Made by a program: the position numbers and the translations under genes. A stretch of 64,000 nucleotides of DNA from the NCBI RefSeq assembly GCF_007115105.1, contig NZ_SULJ01000001.1, positions 372,001 to 436,000 on the forward strand, read 5' to 3'. Under the pieces are notes generated by a model. It had not been told where the DNA came from. It did no database searches and saw nothing but the letters and a program-made list of their open reading frames with translations. The stretch is from Clostridium sp. HBUAS56010. GTDB taxonomy: Bacteria; Bacillota; Clostridia; Lachnospirales; Lachnospiraceae. This document shows, one piece after another, positions 7,243 to 16,676 of this stretch; within the stretch, counting starts at the first letter, position 1, and each line of letters opens with the position of its first letter.

Positions 7243-8727
7243 TTAAAAACCTCCTGGTCCAACCACTTCCTGAACTGGAACTTCTGATGATTCGGCAGGT
7301 GTCTCTCTTGATTGCATTGTTTCATTACTCTTTTCTTTTTTGCTTTCATCTGTTTCCTTTATATGAGCTCCAGGACCTATAAGACTTCCATCGTCATTGG
7401 TTGCTGCGTTGGCAGGTTCCTGTTTTGTTGTCTCTGGATCTATGCCCTCTGTCTCCGTAGAAGTGGTTTCCGGCGCAGTTTCTTCTTTTATCTCCTCAGA
7501 GGACGCCGTTTCCTGTACTGGTGTTTCTTTTGGGGCTGAGGAAGCTTTCTTTTTCTTGCTGCCACTCCCCCCTCCTGTTGGCGCGTTTTTGCCTGGTTCT
7601 GATAAACCGGTTTCTTTTGCTATTCTGGCACTGATACTTTTTACCGTCCCTGATGGCGTATAATCCGTCAGATCGTATAAAAATTGCTGAAGCTGCACCA
7701 CATTGCTTTCCAGCGTGGTGGCAACAACGCAGTCCATTCTGCCAATTCTCATTGATGTACGGGAAAATGGAAAACCGGCTGTTTCCCCAATGTGGTACTT
7801 GCTGATTCCTTTCATGATGGGCAGAATGTCGTCAACACCAATAGTCGTTGATACCTGGGGAAATACAGCGGAAACCAGGGTGCTTCTGGTTGCAAAGTCC
7901 GCGTTTTTGGCTTTTTCCATTGCAAGATTCACTACTTTTCTCTGCCGTTCTGTCCGGTTGTAGTCAGTATCCATAAGACGAAGTCTGGCATATGCTACTG
8001 CTTGTACCCCATCCAGGTGATTCATACCTGCATGTTTTAGCTGATAAGAACCAATCCCTGTTGAATTAACCGTTTCGGTAATAAATCCGTTTATGTAAGC
8101 AAACTCTGAATCCGTGATTTCAAGATCAATTCCTCCTAAAATATTAATGGCATCTGCTACTGATTTCCAGTTAAAGGTAGCATAATCATCAATATTTAGA
8201 TCCAGATTTTCATTTAATGCTTCAATCCCCTGTTTGTGGCCTCCTTTAAAGTAAGCTTCATTAATTTTATGAAATGTTCCTTTTTTGTTGATCTTTAAAT
8301 AGGTATCCCGGTAAACAGATACCAGTTTTATCTCACCAGTGGCTTTATTAATATTGCAGAGCATGATTACATCGGATAAAGCACCTTTGTCCAGTTTTCC
8401 ATCCCTGGAGTCTACTCCAAAAATGGCAATGGTCCAAAATCCTTTTTGGTGAGTCCGCTGTTTAAACACAAAAAAAGCTCCTAAAAGAAGGATGATCAAA
8501 CAAATGATTTTGAAAAGAAAAAGACGTCTTTTATTCTTTTTCTTCCTACGCTTTTGTGAATGTTTTTTCTGATTGCTTTTTTGATCCGTATAGCGGGATC
8601 TGGGGTTTCTTCCATCTCCCTGGCTGTAATATGACCTGTTTCCTCTTGAAGCCGGCTGAGAGTGATTTCTTGCATTCCCCCGCTTTTTCCGGGCACGCAT
8701 CCGGTCTAATTCATCCTCATCATTCAT
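7243..8727 (-). CDS. LytR-CpsA-Psr (LCP) family cell-wall glycopolymer ligase
   Basis: About 494 residues. LCP enzymes attach teichoic-acid-like or capsular polymers from lipid carriers to peptidoglycan outside the membrane. A very basic cytoplasmic N terminus (residues 1-70, many Lys/Arg) is followed by one membrane segment (KIICLIILLLGAFFVF) and the LCP domain: FGVDSRDG, SDVIMLCNIN, SVYRDTYLKI with the conserved Arg, and YARLRLMDTDYNRTERQRKVV. The C-terminal 130 residues are low-complexity Ser/Thr/Glu/Pro. I chose ATG 8727 with AGGAAAGG upstream; a TTG at 8802 in the same frame has no visible ribosome site. A terminator follows it; the NlpC/P60 gene lies 142 bp upstream. Confidence 0.88.
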   Translation of the reverse strand: MNDEDELDRMRARKKRGNARNHSQPASRGNRSYYSQGDGRNPRSRYTDQKSNQKKHSQKRRKKKNKRRLFLFKIICLIILLLGAFFVFKQRTHQKGFWTIAIFGVDSRDGKLDKGALSDVIMLCNINKATGEIKLVSVYRDTYLKINKKGTFHKINEAYFKGGHKQGIEALNENLDLNIDDYATFNWKSVADAINILGGIDLEITDSEFAYINGFITETVNSTGIGSYQLKHAGMNHLDGVQAVAYARLRLMDTDYNRTERQRKVVNLAMEKAKNADFATRSTLVSAVFPQVSTTIGVDDILPIMKGISKYHIGETAGFPFSRTSMRIGRMDCVVATTLESNVVQLQQFLYDLTDYTPSGTVKSISARIAKETGLSEPGKNAPTGGGSGSKKKKASSAPKETPVQETASSEEIKEETAPETTSTETEGIDPETTKQEPANAATNDDGSLIGPGAHIKETDESKKEKSNETMQSRETPAESSEVPVQEVVGPGGF

Positions 8728-8869
8728 GACTGAATATCTATCCTTTCCTGGAGCTTGTCTTAATATAGTTTTGAAATTGAGAAGTGTACCGATACACCCC
8801 AAATGATTTTAGGCATACTAGTTTATTTTACCAGAAAACGGATAGATATTCCTTGCTTTTCTCTTAATT

Positions 8870-10480
8870 TTATTCTTCCACCAGTTTTCGATAATAAGAC
8901 CAGTCGGCTTTCATGGTTGTTACGGTTACATTATCAACCAGAGCGCTTGATTCATGTATAACCGTCATATCTCCATTGCTTTCCCAGCACAGAAACATAA
9001 CAACATGCCCTTCCGTTCCTGTTCTTACAATAATATCCCCCGGCTGCAGATCTTTTCTCTGAATACCTGTTCCAAGGGTTGTCAGACCTGCTGTGCTTTC
9101 AGAAGAAAGATGTTTCTGGAGAGCAGACCAGTATATCCAACTGATCCAGCCAGAGCAATCCAGTCCTTTTAAAGACCTCCCCTTTTCATCCGGAGTAACA
9201 GGTGCACCAAAATGATTTTTATCATATCCAGGAGAACCTGGTTTTCCGCCCCAGTAATAGGGCACTCTCCCTACAGAAGATAAGGCATAATGGATTAACC
9301 TGCGCCTCTCTTGAGATAGAGATTCCGGCAGATGGTTCATATAATTATCTATTTCCTCATAGCTAAGGGGACTGGAAATAAAGGAGGGGGTTAAAGTCAG
9401 ACCATATGCCTCCATCCAGTCCTGGTCAGCCAGATTTTTTGCAACATTTTTATTCTCCTGTGTCCAACCGGTCCAACCGGCTTCTTTCGGTTCCATATTA
9501 CCGATGGAATCCAAAGAAAACAGGCTTTTAGATGACTGGGATAAACCAGTAATTACGGCTTTGATATGTAGATCTGCGTGTCCATGGCATATGGGAAGTT
9601 CATGGACGTTCTCTGTCTCCATTGGTTTTGATTCTTCTATGGATTCTACTTCTGTTGTAGGAATTCCAGGTCCCATTTGTCCGGTTCCTTTAATGGATTC
9701 TGGTTCTTCCTTTTTCACTTCTCCTGATTCATCATTGCTTTCCAACGGGAATTCGGAAACAGCAGATGTTTCTGGAAGAAGCTCTTTTGCTGCCTGAGCC
9801 GGAGAAGCAATGCTTTTTAAAGGCAAATCAACGATTTCTCCGTCCAGAGATCCATCACAATAATAGATATCGCTAATGGAATAGCTTAAGCTATGGGACT
9901 TCTCCCATAGCTGCATGGAGTACTCTAAAAAGCCATCATATTCCTGTGGAGCATGATAATAAAAATAGGTATTAGCCATGGACAGAATTTCCTGAATATT
10001 TGATCTGGGAGAAATCCTTTTCCCGTCTTCGTCATAAAAGGAAATGTCCACTTTATGAAAAGAAACTCCTTGAAAAGATTGGGAAGGCAATTGCAGCTTT
10101 GCTGCAAGCTGTTCCGGACGTTCCTCTGCCAGTTGGTAGATGGAGGAAATCCATTTTGAATCTTTTTCTGACATCACTCTGGTGATTTCCTCTCCAAGAC
10201 TGATCTCCTGACTGTCTCCCTCTCCATAAAGGGAAGCCAGATTAAAAGAGGTAAGAGACGGAATATAAGATGCAGGTGCATCCTGCACAGTTTCTGAAAC
10301 GAAATCAGAAACTGTTGCTGACGGCTTTTCAGCCCTTGACAATTGATGATCTGGAGCGGTAATTAATGGTTTATCGTAAAAGGAAATATAAGATTGGGAA
10401 AATCTGCAAAGGCTGACTCCCAAAAGAGCCATTATCATGGCTGCTGATATCTGTATGTTCATCGTTTTTTTTCGTTTCAT
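8870..10480 (-). CDS. NlpC/P60 family cell-wall hydrolase
   Basis: A 536-residue exported protein with an N-terminal signal/anchor (NIQISAAMIMALLGVSLCRF) after MKRKKT, a long Ser/Glu-rich middle part of unknown fold, and a C-terminal NlpC/P60 domain from about residue 395. The catalytic Cys442 lies in GLDCSGW, the His492 in EGHVVMF and a third polar residue, His509, in VIHESS; YYWGGKPG precedes the Cys as usual. Such enzymes cleave D-gamma-glutamyl-diaminopimelate bonds in peptidoglycan stem peptides. The ATG follows AGGAACG. It has its own promoter candidate and sits upstream of the LCP gene, fitting joint wall remodelling. The exact bond cut is not known. Confidence 0.88.
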   Translation of the reverse strand: MKRKKTMNIQISAAMIMALLGVSLCRFSQSYISFYDKPLITAPDHQLSRAEKPSATVSDFVSETVQDAPASYIPSLTSFNLASLYGEGDSQEISLGEEITRVMSEKDSKWISSIYQLAEERPEQLAAKLQLPSQSFQGVSFHKVDISFYDEDGKRISPRSNIQEILSMANTYFYYHAPQEYDGFLEYSMQLWEKSHSLSYSISDIYYCDGSLDGEIVDLPLKSIASPAQAAKELLPETSAVSEFPLESNDESGEVKKEEPESIKGTGQMGPGIPTTEVESIEESKPMETENVHELPICHGHADLHIKAVITGLSQSSKSLFSLDSIGNMEPKEAGWTGWTQENKNVAKNLADQDWMEAYGLTLTPSFISSPLSYEEIDNYMNHLPESLSQERRRLIHYALSSVGRVPYYWGGKPGSPGYDKNHFGAPVTPDEKGRSLKGLDCSGWISWIYWSALQKHLSSESTAGLTTLGTGIQRKDLQPGDIIVRTGTEGHVVMFLCWESNGDMTVIHESSALVDNVTVTTMKADWSYYRKLVEE

Positions 10481-10519
10481 CTACTATCGTTCCTGTAAAA
10501 ATTTTCTAAAATAGAATAT

Positions 10520-10548
10520 AGCATAATAAAACGGTAAAATACAGACAA
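10520..10548 (-). promoter_or_regulatory. Candidate sigma-A promoter for the NlpC/P60 gene
   Basis: On the minus strand TTGTCT (10548-10543), a 17-base spacer and TATGCT (10525-10520) lie about 40 bases before the ATG. The spacing is right; the -10 box matches four of six bases. Confidence 0.45.
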
Positions 10549-10571
10549 AAAGATTTAATAGTTTATTAAGA

Positions 10572-11429
10572 TTAGCTGCTAGCTGCTGCCTCTGAAAGAA
10601 TCAGGGCTTCGATCGCATATGCTACACCGTCTTTTTCGTTACTTCTGGTAATCAGACGAGTATGTTTCTTTACCAGTTCAGAGGCATTTCCCATGGCAAC
10701 GGTATATCCAATTGGCAGCCGCAGCATGGATAAATCATTTTCACTGTCTCCTATGGCTAGAATTTCATTTGGTCGAATTTTATTTCTTACTGCGTATTCC
10801 ATAAGGGCAGATCCTTTTTGTGCTTTTGCATGAGTTAATTCCAGATTGTTTGGAGCGGAAGAAGCAATGGATATTCCCTCTTCTTTTTCAAGGAGTAAAC
10901 GGATCTCCTGTAAAAACTTCTGGTTTTCATGGACAACAGACATTTTATAAATATCCGTGTCAGAACTTAATAGTGAAGATTCTGTTGTGAAAGCAAAGCG
11001 GCTTTCAATGGTTTCGAATGTGTGCTCCTCCGAAAGCATGGAAAGAAAAATATGATTTTCAAAACTACGTTTAAGTTCTTCACGGCTGGCAGTGGTGGTA
11101 CTGCCCTCTTCTGTCATAAAATCATAAATAACAGAATAAGGACGGCATATATTTAAAATGGCATGAACCTGGCTTTTTAGTAAAGGCTGGTTTCTAAGCT
11201 TTTCTCCATTTCGATCAAAGACGGCGGCGCCGTTCATACAGATGATATCACAGGAGATGCCTGCTTTTTCAAGAGGTTCATAGGCATCTGGGTAGTTTCT
11301 TCCTGTGCATACGACGATGCCCACCTGTTTTTGTTCCAGCGCCTTAATTGCGGCAATATTTTTTGGAGAAATTTCTCCCAATGGATTTAACAGCGTTCCG
11401 TCCATATCCGAAGCGATTAATCGAATCAT
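10572..11429 (-). CDS. Cof-type HAD-superfamily phosphatase
   Basis: A 285-residue HAD hydrolase of the Cof (IIB) subfamily. Motif I is DMDGTLL at the N terminus (nucleophile Asp8 and acid/base Asp10), motif II is VCTGRNY near residue 42, the C2 cap occupies about 85-190, motif III is the Lys in AKAQKGSAL and motif IV is IGDSENDLSML near 228. These enzymes remove phosphate from sugar phosphates or similar metabolites in the cytosol. The start lies one base after the GDPD stop, so it is the last gene of the ugp-type operon; a role in dephosphorylating glycerol-3-phosphate or a related import product is an inference from that position. Confidence 0.9.
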   Translation of the reverse strand: MIRLIASDMDGTLLNPLGEISPKNIAAIKALEQKQVGIVVCTGRNYPDAYEPLEKAGISCDIICMNGAAVFDRNGEKLRNQPLLKSQVHAILNICRPYSVIYDFMTEEGSTTTASREELKRSFENHIFLSMLSEEHTFETIESRFAFTTESSLLSSDTDIYKMSVVHENQKFLQEIRLLLEKEEGISIASSAPNNLELTHAKAQKGSALMEYAVRNKIRPNEILAIGDSENDLSMLRLPIGYTVAMGNASELVKKHTRLITRSNEKDGVAYAIEALILSEAAASS

Positions 11430-11430
11430 A

Positions 11431-12171
11431 TTAAGTTCCTTTCTTATTCTGGTCTACTACATTTCTGGCAACATCAGGGTAATTGGTTATGATTGCAGAA
11501 ACCTGCTGCTCTGCCAGGTAGTTCATCATAGGTTCATCATTTACAGTCCATACATGAAGGGGAAGCTTGCTTTTCCTGGAAGCTTTGATCAGTTTATCAT
11601 TTTTCAACTGATATACCGGTGGATGAAGTGCATCCGCTCCGATTAGTTTTGCGTAGGCGGTTATATGAATCCACCCATCCGAGTATAAAAGTCCGGTAAC
11701 TGCATGAGGATTTAATCTTTTGACTTTTACAATACTGGGATGGTGAAAGGAAGAATAGATTACTCTATCTTCCATTCCCATATTTTTTACCAGCTTCAAA
11801 ACTCGTTTTTCCATTCCTTTATAACGGAACAAGCCTGTCTTTAATTCAATGTTAACAGTGAGGACGGTTGGTTTTAAGAGGTTTAAAACTTCCCACAGTT
11901 CAGGTATAACTGCATTTTTATACTCCGGATGAAGTTTATTGCAATGGAAGGATTTTAATTCCGCTAATGTAAAATCTTTTACATATCCAGTTCCATCACA
12001 GGTCCGGTCAATGGTTTCGTCGTGAATCACCACCAGCTTTTTATCTTTTGTCATCTGTACATCCAGTTCGATTCCATCTGCCTTTTGTTTGACTGCAAGC
12101 TCAAACGCCTCCAGGGTATTTTCCGGCGCATAAGCAGAAGCACCTCTGTGTGCCCAAACCTTTGTCTTCAT
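11431..12171 (-). CDS. ugpQ: Glycerophosphodiester phosphodiesterase
   Basis: A 246-residue GDPD-family enzyme that splits glycerophosphodiesters into sn-glycerol-3-phosphate and an alcohol. The metal and catalytic motifs are clear: AHRGASAYAPENTLEAF at the N terminus (first catalytic His and Arg), GIELDVQMT (metal Glu and Asp) and VIHDETIDRTCDGTG (second catalytic His). There is no signal peptide, so it acts in the cytosol like UgpQ, on material brought in by the neighbouring ABC transporter. It lies 25 bp after the binding-protein gene and 1 bp before the HAD gene, with AGAAGGGA as ribosome site. The operon context supports the ugpQ label. Confidence 0.92.
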   Translation of the reverse strand: MKTKVWAHRGASAYAPENTLEAFELAVKQKADGIELDVQMTKDKKLVVIHDETIDRTCDGTGYVKDFTLAELKSFHCNKLHPEYKNAVIPELWEVLNLLKPTVLTVNIELKTGLFRYKGMEKRVLKLVKNMGMEDRVIYSSFHHPSIVKVKRLNPHAVTGLLYSDGWIHITAYAKLIGADALHPPVYQLKNDKLIKASRKSKLPLHVWTVNDEPMMNYLAEQQVSAIITNYPDVARNVVDQNKKGT

Positions 12172-12196
12172 TTGCTGATATCCCTTCTAAGTGTCT

Positions 12197-13579
12197 TTAA
12201 TTATTTAATAAGTTATAATCCGCAATGGATTTATTTATGCTTTCTGCCATTTTTTTCACCGTATTTTCTGGTGTTTCATGGTTGTTGATCATATTTTCAA
12301 TCTCTGTCTCCACAATCTGTCTTGCTTCCGGGAATACGCTTAAAAGTCCGCCTGCAGACTGGGGGGTGGAGTCATGGAGCTGATCAATGGCTGTTTGAAA
12401 CTGAGGATATTTTGAAATGTTATCTTTAAAAACAGGCTCGTCATGAGCAGCTGTGGTAACAGGAAAGTATCCGGTCTGGGAGTTCCAGTATGCCTGACTC
12501 TCCGGAGATACAAGAAACTTTGTGAATTCCCATACTGCTTTCTGTTTTTCCGGATCTTCGTTATTTAATGCCCATAAAGAACCGCCTCCGATGGATACGC
12601 CACCCTTATCATCATCACTGATTTTAGGGAAATATGCAGTACCTACTTCAAATTTTCCATTAACATCATTTAAGATTTGTTTTAAAGATGCAGTTGAACC
12701 TAAAGTCATTGCAGATTTCCCTGCACTGAAATCAGCAAGTCCAGCATCTCCTCCTCTTCCCACATTGGGAGCATATCCTTCATCGGACAATGCTTTCCAT
12801 GCGGTTAAAGCAGCAACACCTGCTCCGTTTTTATCAAAATCAACGGCTGTAGCAGCGGCTTCCCTTCCATTTCCATTGTCTGCATATGCAGCCTGCTGCT
12901 TGGACATAAACTGCTCAAAAAACCAACCGTAGATTCCAAGAGAAATTACTTCTCCTGCACCGCCTTTGTCCATAAGATCATTTCCCACCCCTGCAATCTT
13001 TGGAAAGCTATCAGGAATTTCAGAAATTCCAGCTTTTTCAAAAATGTCCTTGTTATAATAAAGAATGGGGGTCGAGGAGTTAAATGGCATGGAATACAGT
13101 TTAGCATCCACAGTATAATAAGCAGCAATGTTAGGCTCCAAAAGACTTAAATCCCATTGATCTTTGTCGATTAAATCCTGCATTGGAACTACCCAGCCGG
13201 AATCAATCATAAACCTGGTTCCAATGTCATAGATCTGCACCAAGTCAGCTCCCATACTGCCGATCTGTGCACTTTTCAGTTTGTTGATCGCATCATCATA
13301 ACTTCCCTGATATTGGGCAGTTACATGAATATTAGAAGTGTTTTCCGTATTGAATTTTTCTACAAGTGTATTAATTGCATCTCCATTTACACCGCCCATA
13401 GAATGCCAGAAGGTGATTTCTGTATTACCAGCGCTCTTTGTTTCTTCCGTCTCAACCGCTTTTGCAGACGATTCACCAGAACTTTGTGCGTCTGTTCCTG
13501 CTTTGGCTCCACAGCCAGAAAGAAGTCCTGTTGCTGCCATCATGATAGCCATACTTAAAGCGAATGCTCTTTTTTTCAT
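12197..13579 (-). CDS. ugpB: ABC transporter substrate-binding lipoprotein (UgpB-like)
   Basis: A 460-residue extracellular solute-binding protein of family 1 (MalE/UgpB). The N terminus is a lipoprotein signal: MKKRAF, a hydrophobic stretch and the lipobox LLSGC, so the mature protein is anchored to the outer face of the membrane through its Cys. The body starts ITFWHSMGGVNGDAINTLVEKFN, the usual opening for sugar and glycerol-phosphate binders. It lies between the permease genes and the GDPD gene, which favours sn-glycerol-3-phosphate or glycerophosphodiesters as ligand over a sugar. The ATG follows GGAGG. The binding specificity is inferred from neighbours only. Confidence 0.85.
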   Translation of the reverse strand: MKKRAFALSMAIMMAATGLLSGCGAKAGTDAQSSGESSAKAVETEETKSAGNTEITFWHSMGGVNGDAINTLVEKFNTENTSNIHVTAQYQGSYDDAINKLKSAQIGSMGADLVQIYDIGTRFMIDSGWVVPMQDLIDKDQWDLSLLEPNIAAYYTVDAKLYSMPFNSSTPILYYNKDIFEKAGISEIPDSFPKIAGVGNDLMDKGGAGEVISLGIYGWFFEQFMSKQQAAYADNGNGREAAATAVDFDKNGAGVAALTAWKALSDEGYAPNVGRGGDAGLADFSAGKSAMTLGSTASLKQILNDVNGKFEVGTAYFPKISDDDKGGVSIGGGSLWALNNEDPEKQKAVWEFTKFLVSPESQAYWNSQTGYFPVTTAAHDEPVFKDNISKYPQFQTAIDQLHDSTPQSAGGLLSVFPEARQIVETEIENMINNHETPENTVKKMAESINKSIADYNLLNN

Positions 13580-13625
13580 TTTCTTTCCTCCAGGTTGAAT
13601 GATATCATATTTATTCTGAACCAGG

Positions 13626-14528
13626 TCAGCCCTTTACAGCTCCTGAGAACATTCCTCTGATTAACTGACGCTGTCCGATCACAAAGATGGAAATGGAAGG
13701 AACAATAATCATGACGACTCCTGCCACCATCATCGAAATGGACTGGGAATCAACACTGTCTAACATTCCAATTCCAATCTGAACGGTTCTCATGCGGTCG
13801 GAACCTGTTACCAGGAGCGGCCACATGTACATATTCCATGCATTTATAAAGGTGTAAACAGCCATTGCCCCAATTGCTGATTTTGTAAGGGGAAGCAGGA
13901 TGCTGTGAATAAATCTTAAGTTGGAACAGCCATCAATTTTAGCTGATTCATATAAAGAAACCGGAAACGTTTTATAAAACTGCCGGAACAGGAAGATTCC
14001 CATGGCAGAAGTTAAATAGGGAATAATAAGTACCTGGTAACTGTCAAGCATTTTAAGTCCGCTAACAGTCAGGTAATTGGAGATAATGGTGGCTTCTCCT
14101 GGAATCATCATGGTTGCGAGTACAATCATAAATAAAATATTTTTCCCTTTAAAATTTAGAAACGAGAAGGAAAAAGCTGCCAGAGAACAGGAAATGATCT
14201 GCCCTATGGTAATGAATCCGGCAACCAGAAAGGAGTTTATAATAAATCGTCCCAAAGGAATCTTAATCATTGCCTGATGATAATTCTCAAGAGTTGGGTG
14301 AACAGGAATCAGGTTCATACTGGTTGTAAACAACTCTCCCGAAGGCATGAAAGAGATGCTTACTGCGTAAAGGAGAGGAAGCAGTATAAAGACAGCCATG
14401 ATAATATTGGCGGTAATAAGAACCAACCGTTCTGCTCTTTTTCGAACCAGCGCTTTTTTACTAGCAGAACGTTTTAACTCCTCCAATGCACGTTTATCTT
14501 TTGCTGTATTTTGTATTATGGACTCCAT
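13626..14528 (-). CDS. ugpE: ABC transporter permease (UgpE-like)
   Basis: A 300-residue inner-membrane permease of the MalFG/UgpAE class with six membrane segments; the first is IIMAVFILLPLLYAVS. The EAA loop that docks the ATPase is YESAKIDGCSNLRFIHSILLPL near residue 200. It forms the channel with the UgpA-like partner. I start it at ATG 14528, which overlaps the preceding gene's stop as TGATG and has AAGGGG about 10 bases upstream; a longer frame begins at 14567 inside the partner gene but lacks support. It is 46 bp from the binding-protein gene. Confidence 0.9.
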   Translation of the reverse strand: MESIIQNTAKDKRALEELKRSASKKALVRKRAERLVLITANIIMAVFILLPLLYAVSISFMPSGELFTTSMNLIPVHPTLENYHQAMIKIPLGRFIINSFLVAGFITIGQIISCSLAAFSFSFLNFKGKNILFMIVLATMMIPGEATIISNYLTVSGLKMLDSYQVLIIPYLTSAMGIFLFRQFYKTFPVSLYESAKIDGCSNLRFIHSILLPLTKSAIGAMAVYTFINAWNMYMWPLLVTGSDRMRTVQIGIGMLDSVDSQSISMMVAGVVMIIVPSISIFVIGQRQLIRGMFSGAVKG

Positions 14529-15394
14529 CAGTAGTTTACCCCTTTCTTTTCTAACCGAAACATGCACAAGGTAAGAATCATTATAATCAGGAACAAAAGA
14601 ACCGACTGTGCCGCCGCGCTGCCAAAGCGGTAATTAAAAAATGCATCCCGGTAAATCGAATATACGATTAAATTCGTAGATTCTCCCGGTCCTCCCTGTG
14701 TCAGGACTTTTACCTGACCAAATGATTGAAAGGACTGAATGATATTAACCACCAGTGTATAAAACATAATGGGGCTTAATCCTGGAAGTGTCAGATGAAA
14801 AAATTTCTGAAAGGAATTTGCTCCGTCTACCGATGCCCGTTCATAAATAGTTTCATCAATGTTACTTAATCCTGCACTGAAATAAAGAAAGTTGATGCCG
14901 CTGTTTAACCAGGCAGTAAGTAAAGCCACACATACCAGTGCATATTTCGGGTCGCTGATCCAGTTAATATTCCATCCCAGGATCTTATTAACGATTCCGA
15001 TAGAAGGATGAAGCATGATTTTAAATATCATGGCAGCCGAGCTGGAGGCAATTGCCATGGGCAGTGCATAGGCAGTGCTGAATATGCGAATTCCGGGAAA
15101 TGTTTTATTGCATAAGACAGCTCCTGATAATCCCAGCAACATGCTGACCAATACAACAATAACAACAAATATACCCGTTACCAGCAAGCTGTTAAAAAAA
15201 GAAGCTGATTGTAACAGTTCCTTATAGTTACCCATTCCAACAAAAAGCTTTGCCTGTCCCATTTTATTGGTTTTAAATAAACTTAGATACAGGGTTTTAA
15301 AAAACGGATAAAACAGGAATAATGCAAATACCAGCATGGCTGGAATAAGATAAGCATAGGGACCTGTCCTTCTCAGTGCTGTTTTTATGTTCAT
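14528..15394 (-). CDS. ugpA: ABC transporter permease (UgpA-like)
   Basis: A 288-residue permease with six predicted membrane segments, the first being YLIPAMLVFALFLFYPFF. The EAA docking motif is YERASVDGANSFQKFFHLTLPGL near residue 190. It pairs with the UgpE-like protein as the membrane channel of a sugar or glycerol-phosphate importer. AAGGAG precedes the ATG, and its stop overlaps the start of ugpE by one base, so the two subunits are probably translated together in equal amounts. Confidence 0.9.
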   Translation of the reverse strand: MNIKTALRRTGPYAYLIPAMLVFALFLFYPFFKTLYLSLFKTNKMGQAKLFVGMGNYKELLQSASFFNSLLVTGIFVVIVVLVSMLLGLSGAVLCNKTFPGIRIFSTAYALPMAIASSSAAMIFKIMLHPSIGIVNKILGWNINWISDPKYALVCVALLTAWLNSGINFLYFSAGLSNIDETIYERASVDGANSFQKFFHLTLPGLSPIMFYTLVVNIIQSFQSFGQVKVLTQGGPGESTNLIVYSIYRDAFFNYRFGSAAAQSVLLFLIIMILTLCMFRLEKKGVNY

Positions 15395-15405
15395 AAGAAA
15401 ACTCC

Positions 15406-16506
15406 TTAACGGTATAATATATTCTGATCCTGATCCATATCAAATAAGTAGATCCGGTCCATATCCACATAGACGAAAAGACTGTCTCCTGCTCCTGCCT
15501 TCACACCAGGCTTTAACCTTGCACAGACTTCTGAACGCTTTATCTGCCCATGCAAAAGAATCTCAGATCCTAAAACTTCCCGGATCTCTACATCCAGGCT
15601 GAGCCTATGTTCTTTTTTCCCATCTTCATGAAGATCCTCAGGTCTTATTCCAAGCCAGACTCTTTTTCCGATATAACCATTTTCCATTAACCGGCTGGCG
15701 CAAAAATCGTTTACAGGTAATCTCTCACTGTGAAATTCCAGCCAGACCCTGTTCTCTTTTTGTTCCACCCAGACGGGAATGAAATTCATGGAGGGGGAAC
15801 CAATAAAGCCGGCAACAAAGCGGTTTATGGGATTGTGATAAATCTCGTAAGGAGAAGCAGCCTGCTGAAGCTCTCCCTTATTCATGACCACAATCCGGGT
15901 TCCAAGAGTCATTGCCTCTGTCTGGTCATGTGTTACATAGATAATGGTTGCACCAAGATTCTTATGTATTTTAGAAAGCTCCACACGCATTTGAGTTCGC
16001 AGCTTTGCATCAAGATTTGATAAGGGTTCGTCCATCAGATAGGCTTTCGGCTGCCGGACAATGACGCTGCCAATGGCAACTCTCTGTCTCTGTCCTCCGG
16101 ATAATGCAGATGGTTTTCGGTCAAGCAAATGACTGATATGGAGAATATCTGCCGCTGCCCGCACTCGTTTGTCGATTTCTTCTTTTGGCACCTTATTCAC
16201 TTTTAATCCAAATGCAATGTTTTGATAGACAGTAAAATGGGGATATAGTGCGTAGGATTGAAAAACCATGGAAAGATTTCTTTTCTGAGGGCTTGTCATA
16301 TTCATAAGCTCCTTGTCAATCCATAGCTCTCCATCTGAAATATCCTCAAGTCCTGCAATCATTCTTAAAGTAGTTGATTTTCCGCATCCAGAAGGACCTA
16401 CTAATATAAGAAATTCCTGGTCTTTAATTTCCAGGCTGAGATTTTTAACTGCATCCTGCCCGTTTTTATAGGTTTTGTAAATATTAATTAAAGATAGATC
16501 TGACAT
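15406..16506 (-). CDS. ugpC: ABC transporter ATP-binding protein (UgpC/MsmK/MalK type)
   Basis: A 366-residue ATPase that powers the importer. Walker A is GPSGCGKST near residue 37, the Q-loop is in MVFQSYALYPH, the ABC signature is LSGGQRQRVAIG, Walker B is AYLMDEPLSNLD and the switch His is in VTHDQTEAM. The C-terminal 120 residues form the OB-like regulatory domain found in MalK and UgpC (RPEDL, VEIREVLGSEILLHG). It is the first gene of the operon on the minus strand, 11 bp before ugpA. I could not find a convincing promoter for it in the short stretch before the divergent glmS promoter. MsmK-type ATPases can serve several importers, so sharing is possible. Confidence 0.9.
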   Translation of the reverse strand: MSDLSLINIYKTYKNGQDAVKNLSLEIKDQEFLILVGPSGCGKSTTLRMIAGLEDISDGELWIDKELMNMTSPQKRNLSMVFQSYALYPHFTVYQNIAFGLKVNKVPKEEIDKRVRAAADILHISHLLDRKPSALSGGQRQRVAIGSVIVRQPKAYLMDEPLSNLDAKLRTQMRVELSKIHKNLGATIIYVTHDQTEAMTLGTRIVVMNKGELQQAASPYEIYHNPINRFVAGFIGSPSMNFIPVWVEQKENRVWLEFHSERLPVNDFCASRLMENGYIGKRVWLGIRPEDLHEDGKKEHRLSLDVEIREVLGSEILLHGQIKRSEVCARLKPGVKAGAGDSLFVYVDMDRIYLFDMDQDQNILYR

Positions 16507-16601
16507 TTTTTCACTTCCTTTTCTTCAATCCTGTCTTCATTGTATGGGACAGATGTAAAATAAAAAAGGAACTTTTCGTAAAAAGGATGTAAATCCTGGT
16601 A

Positions 16602-16630
16602 TTGACTCACAAACCAACAAAGGATATAAT
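16602..16630 (+). promoter_or_regulatory. Sigma-A promoter of glmS
   Basis: TTGACT at 16602-16607, a 17-base spacer and a perfect TATAAT at 16625-16630. Transcription would begin near 16637, about 40 bases before the ribozyme cleavage site. Confidence 0.85.
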
Positions 16631-16676
16631 AAACTAAATTTATGAAGGAGGCATAGATTCTTAATAGCAAAGCTAA

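Noticed and set aside
7312-7663. Small plus-strand cysteine- and phenylalanine-rich frames near 7.3-7.6 kb
   Set aside because: They are antisense to the low-complexity Ser/Thr/Glu tail of the LCP protein, which creates long open frames by chance.
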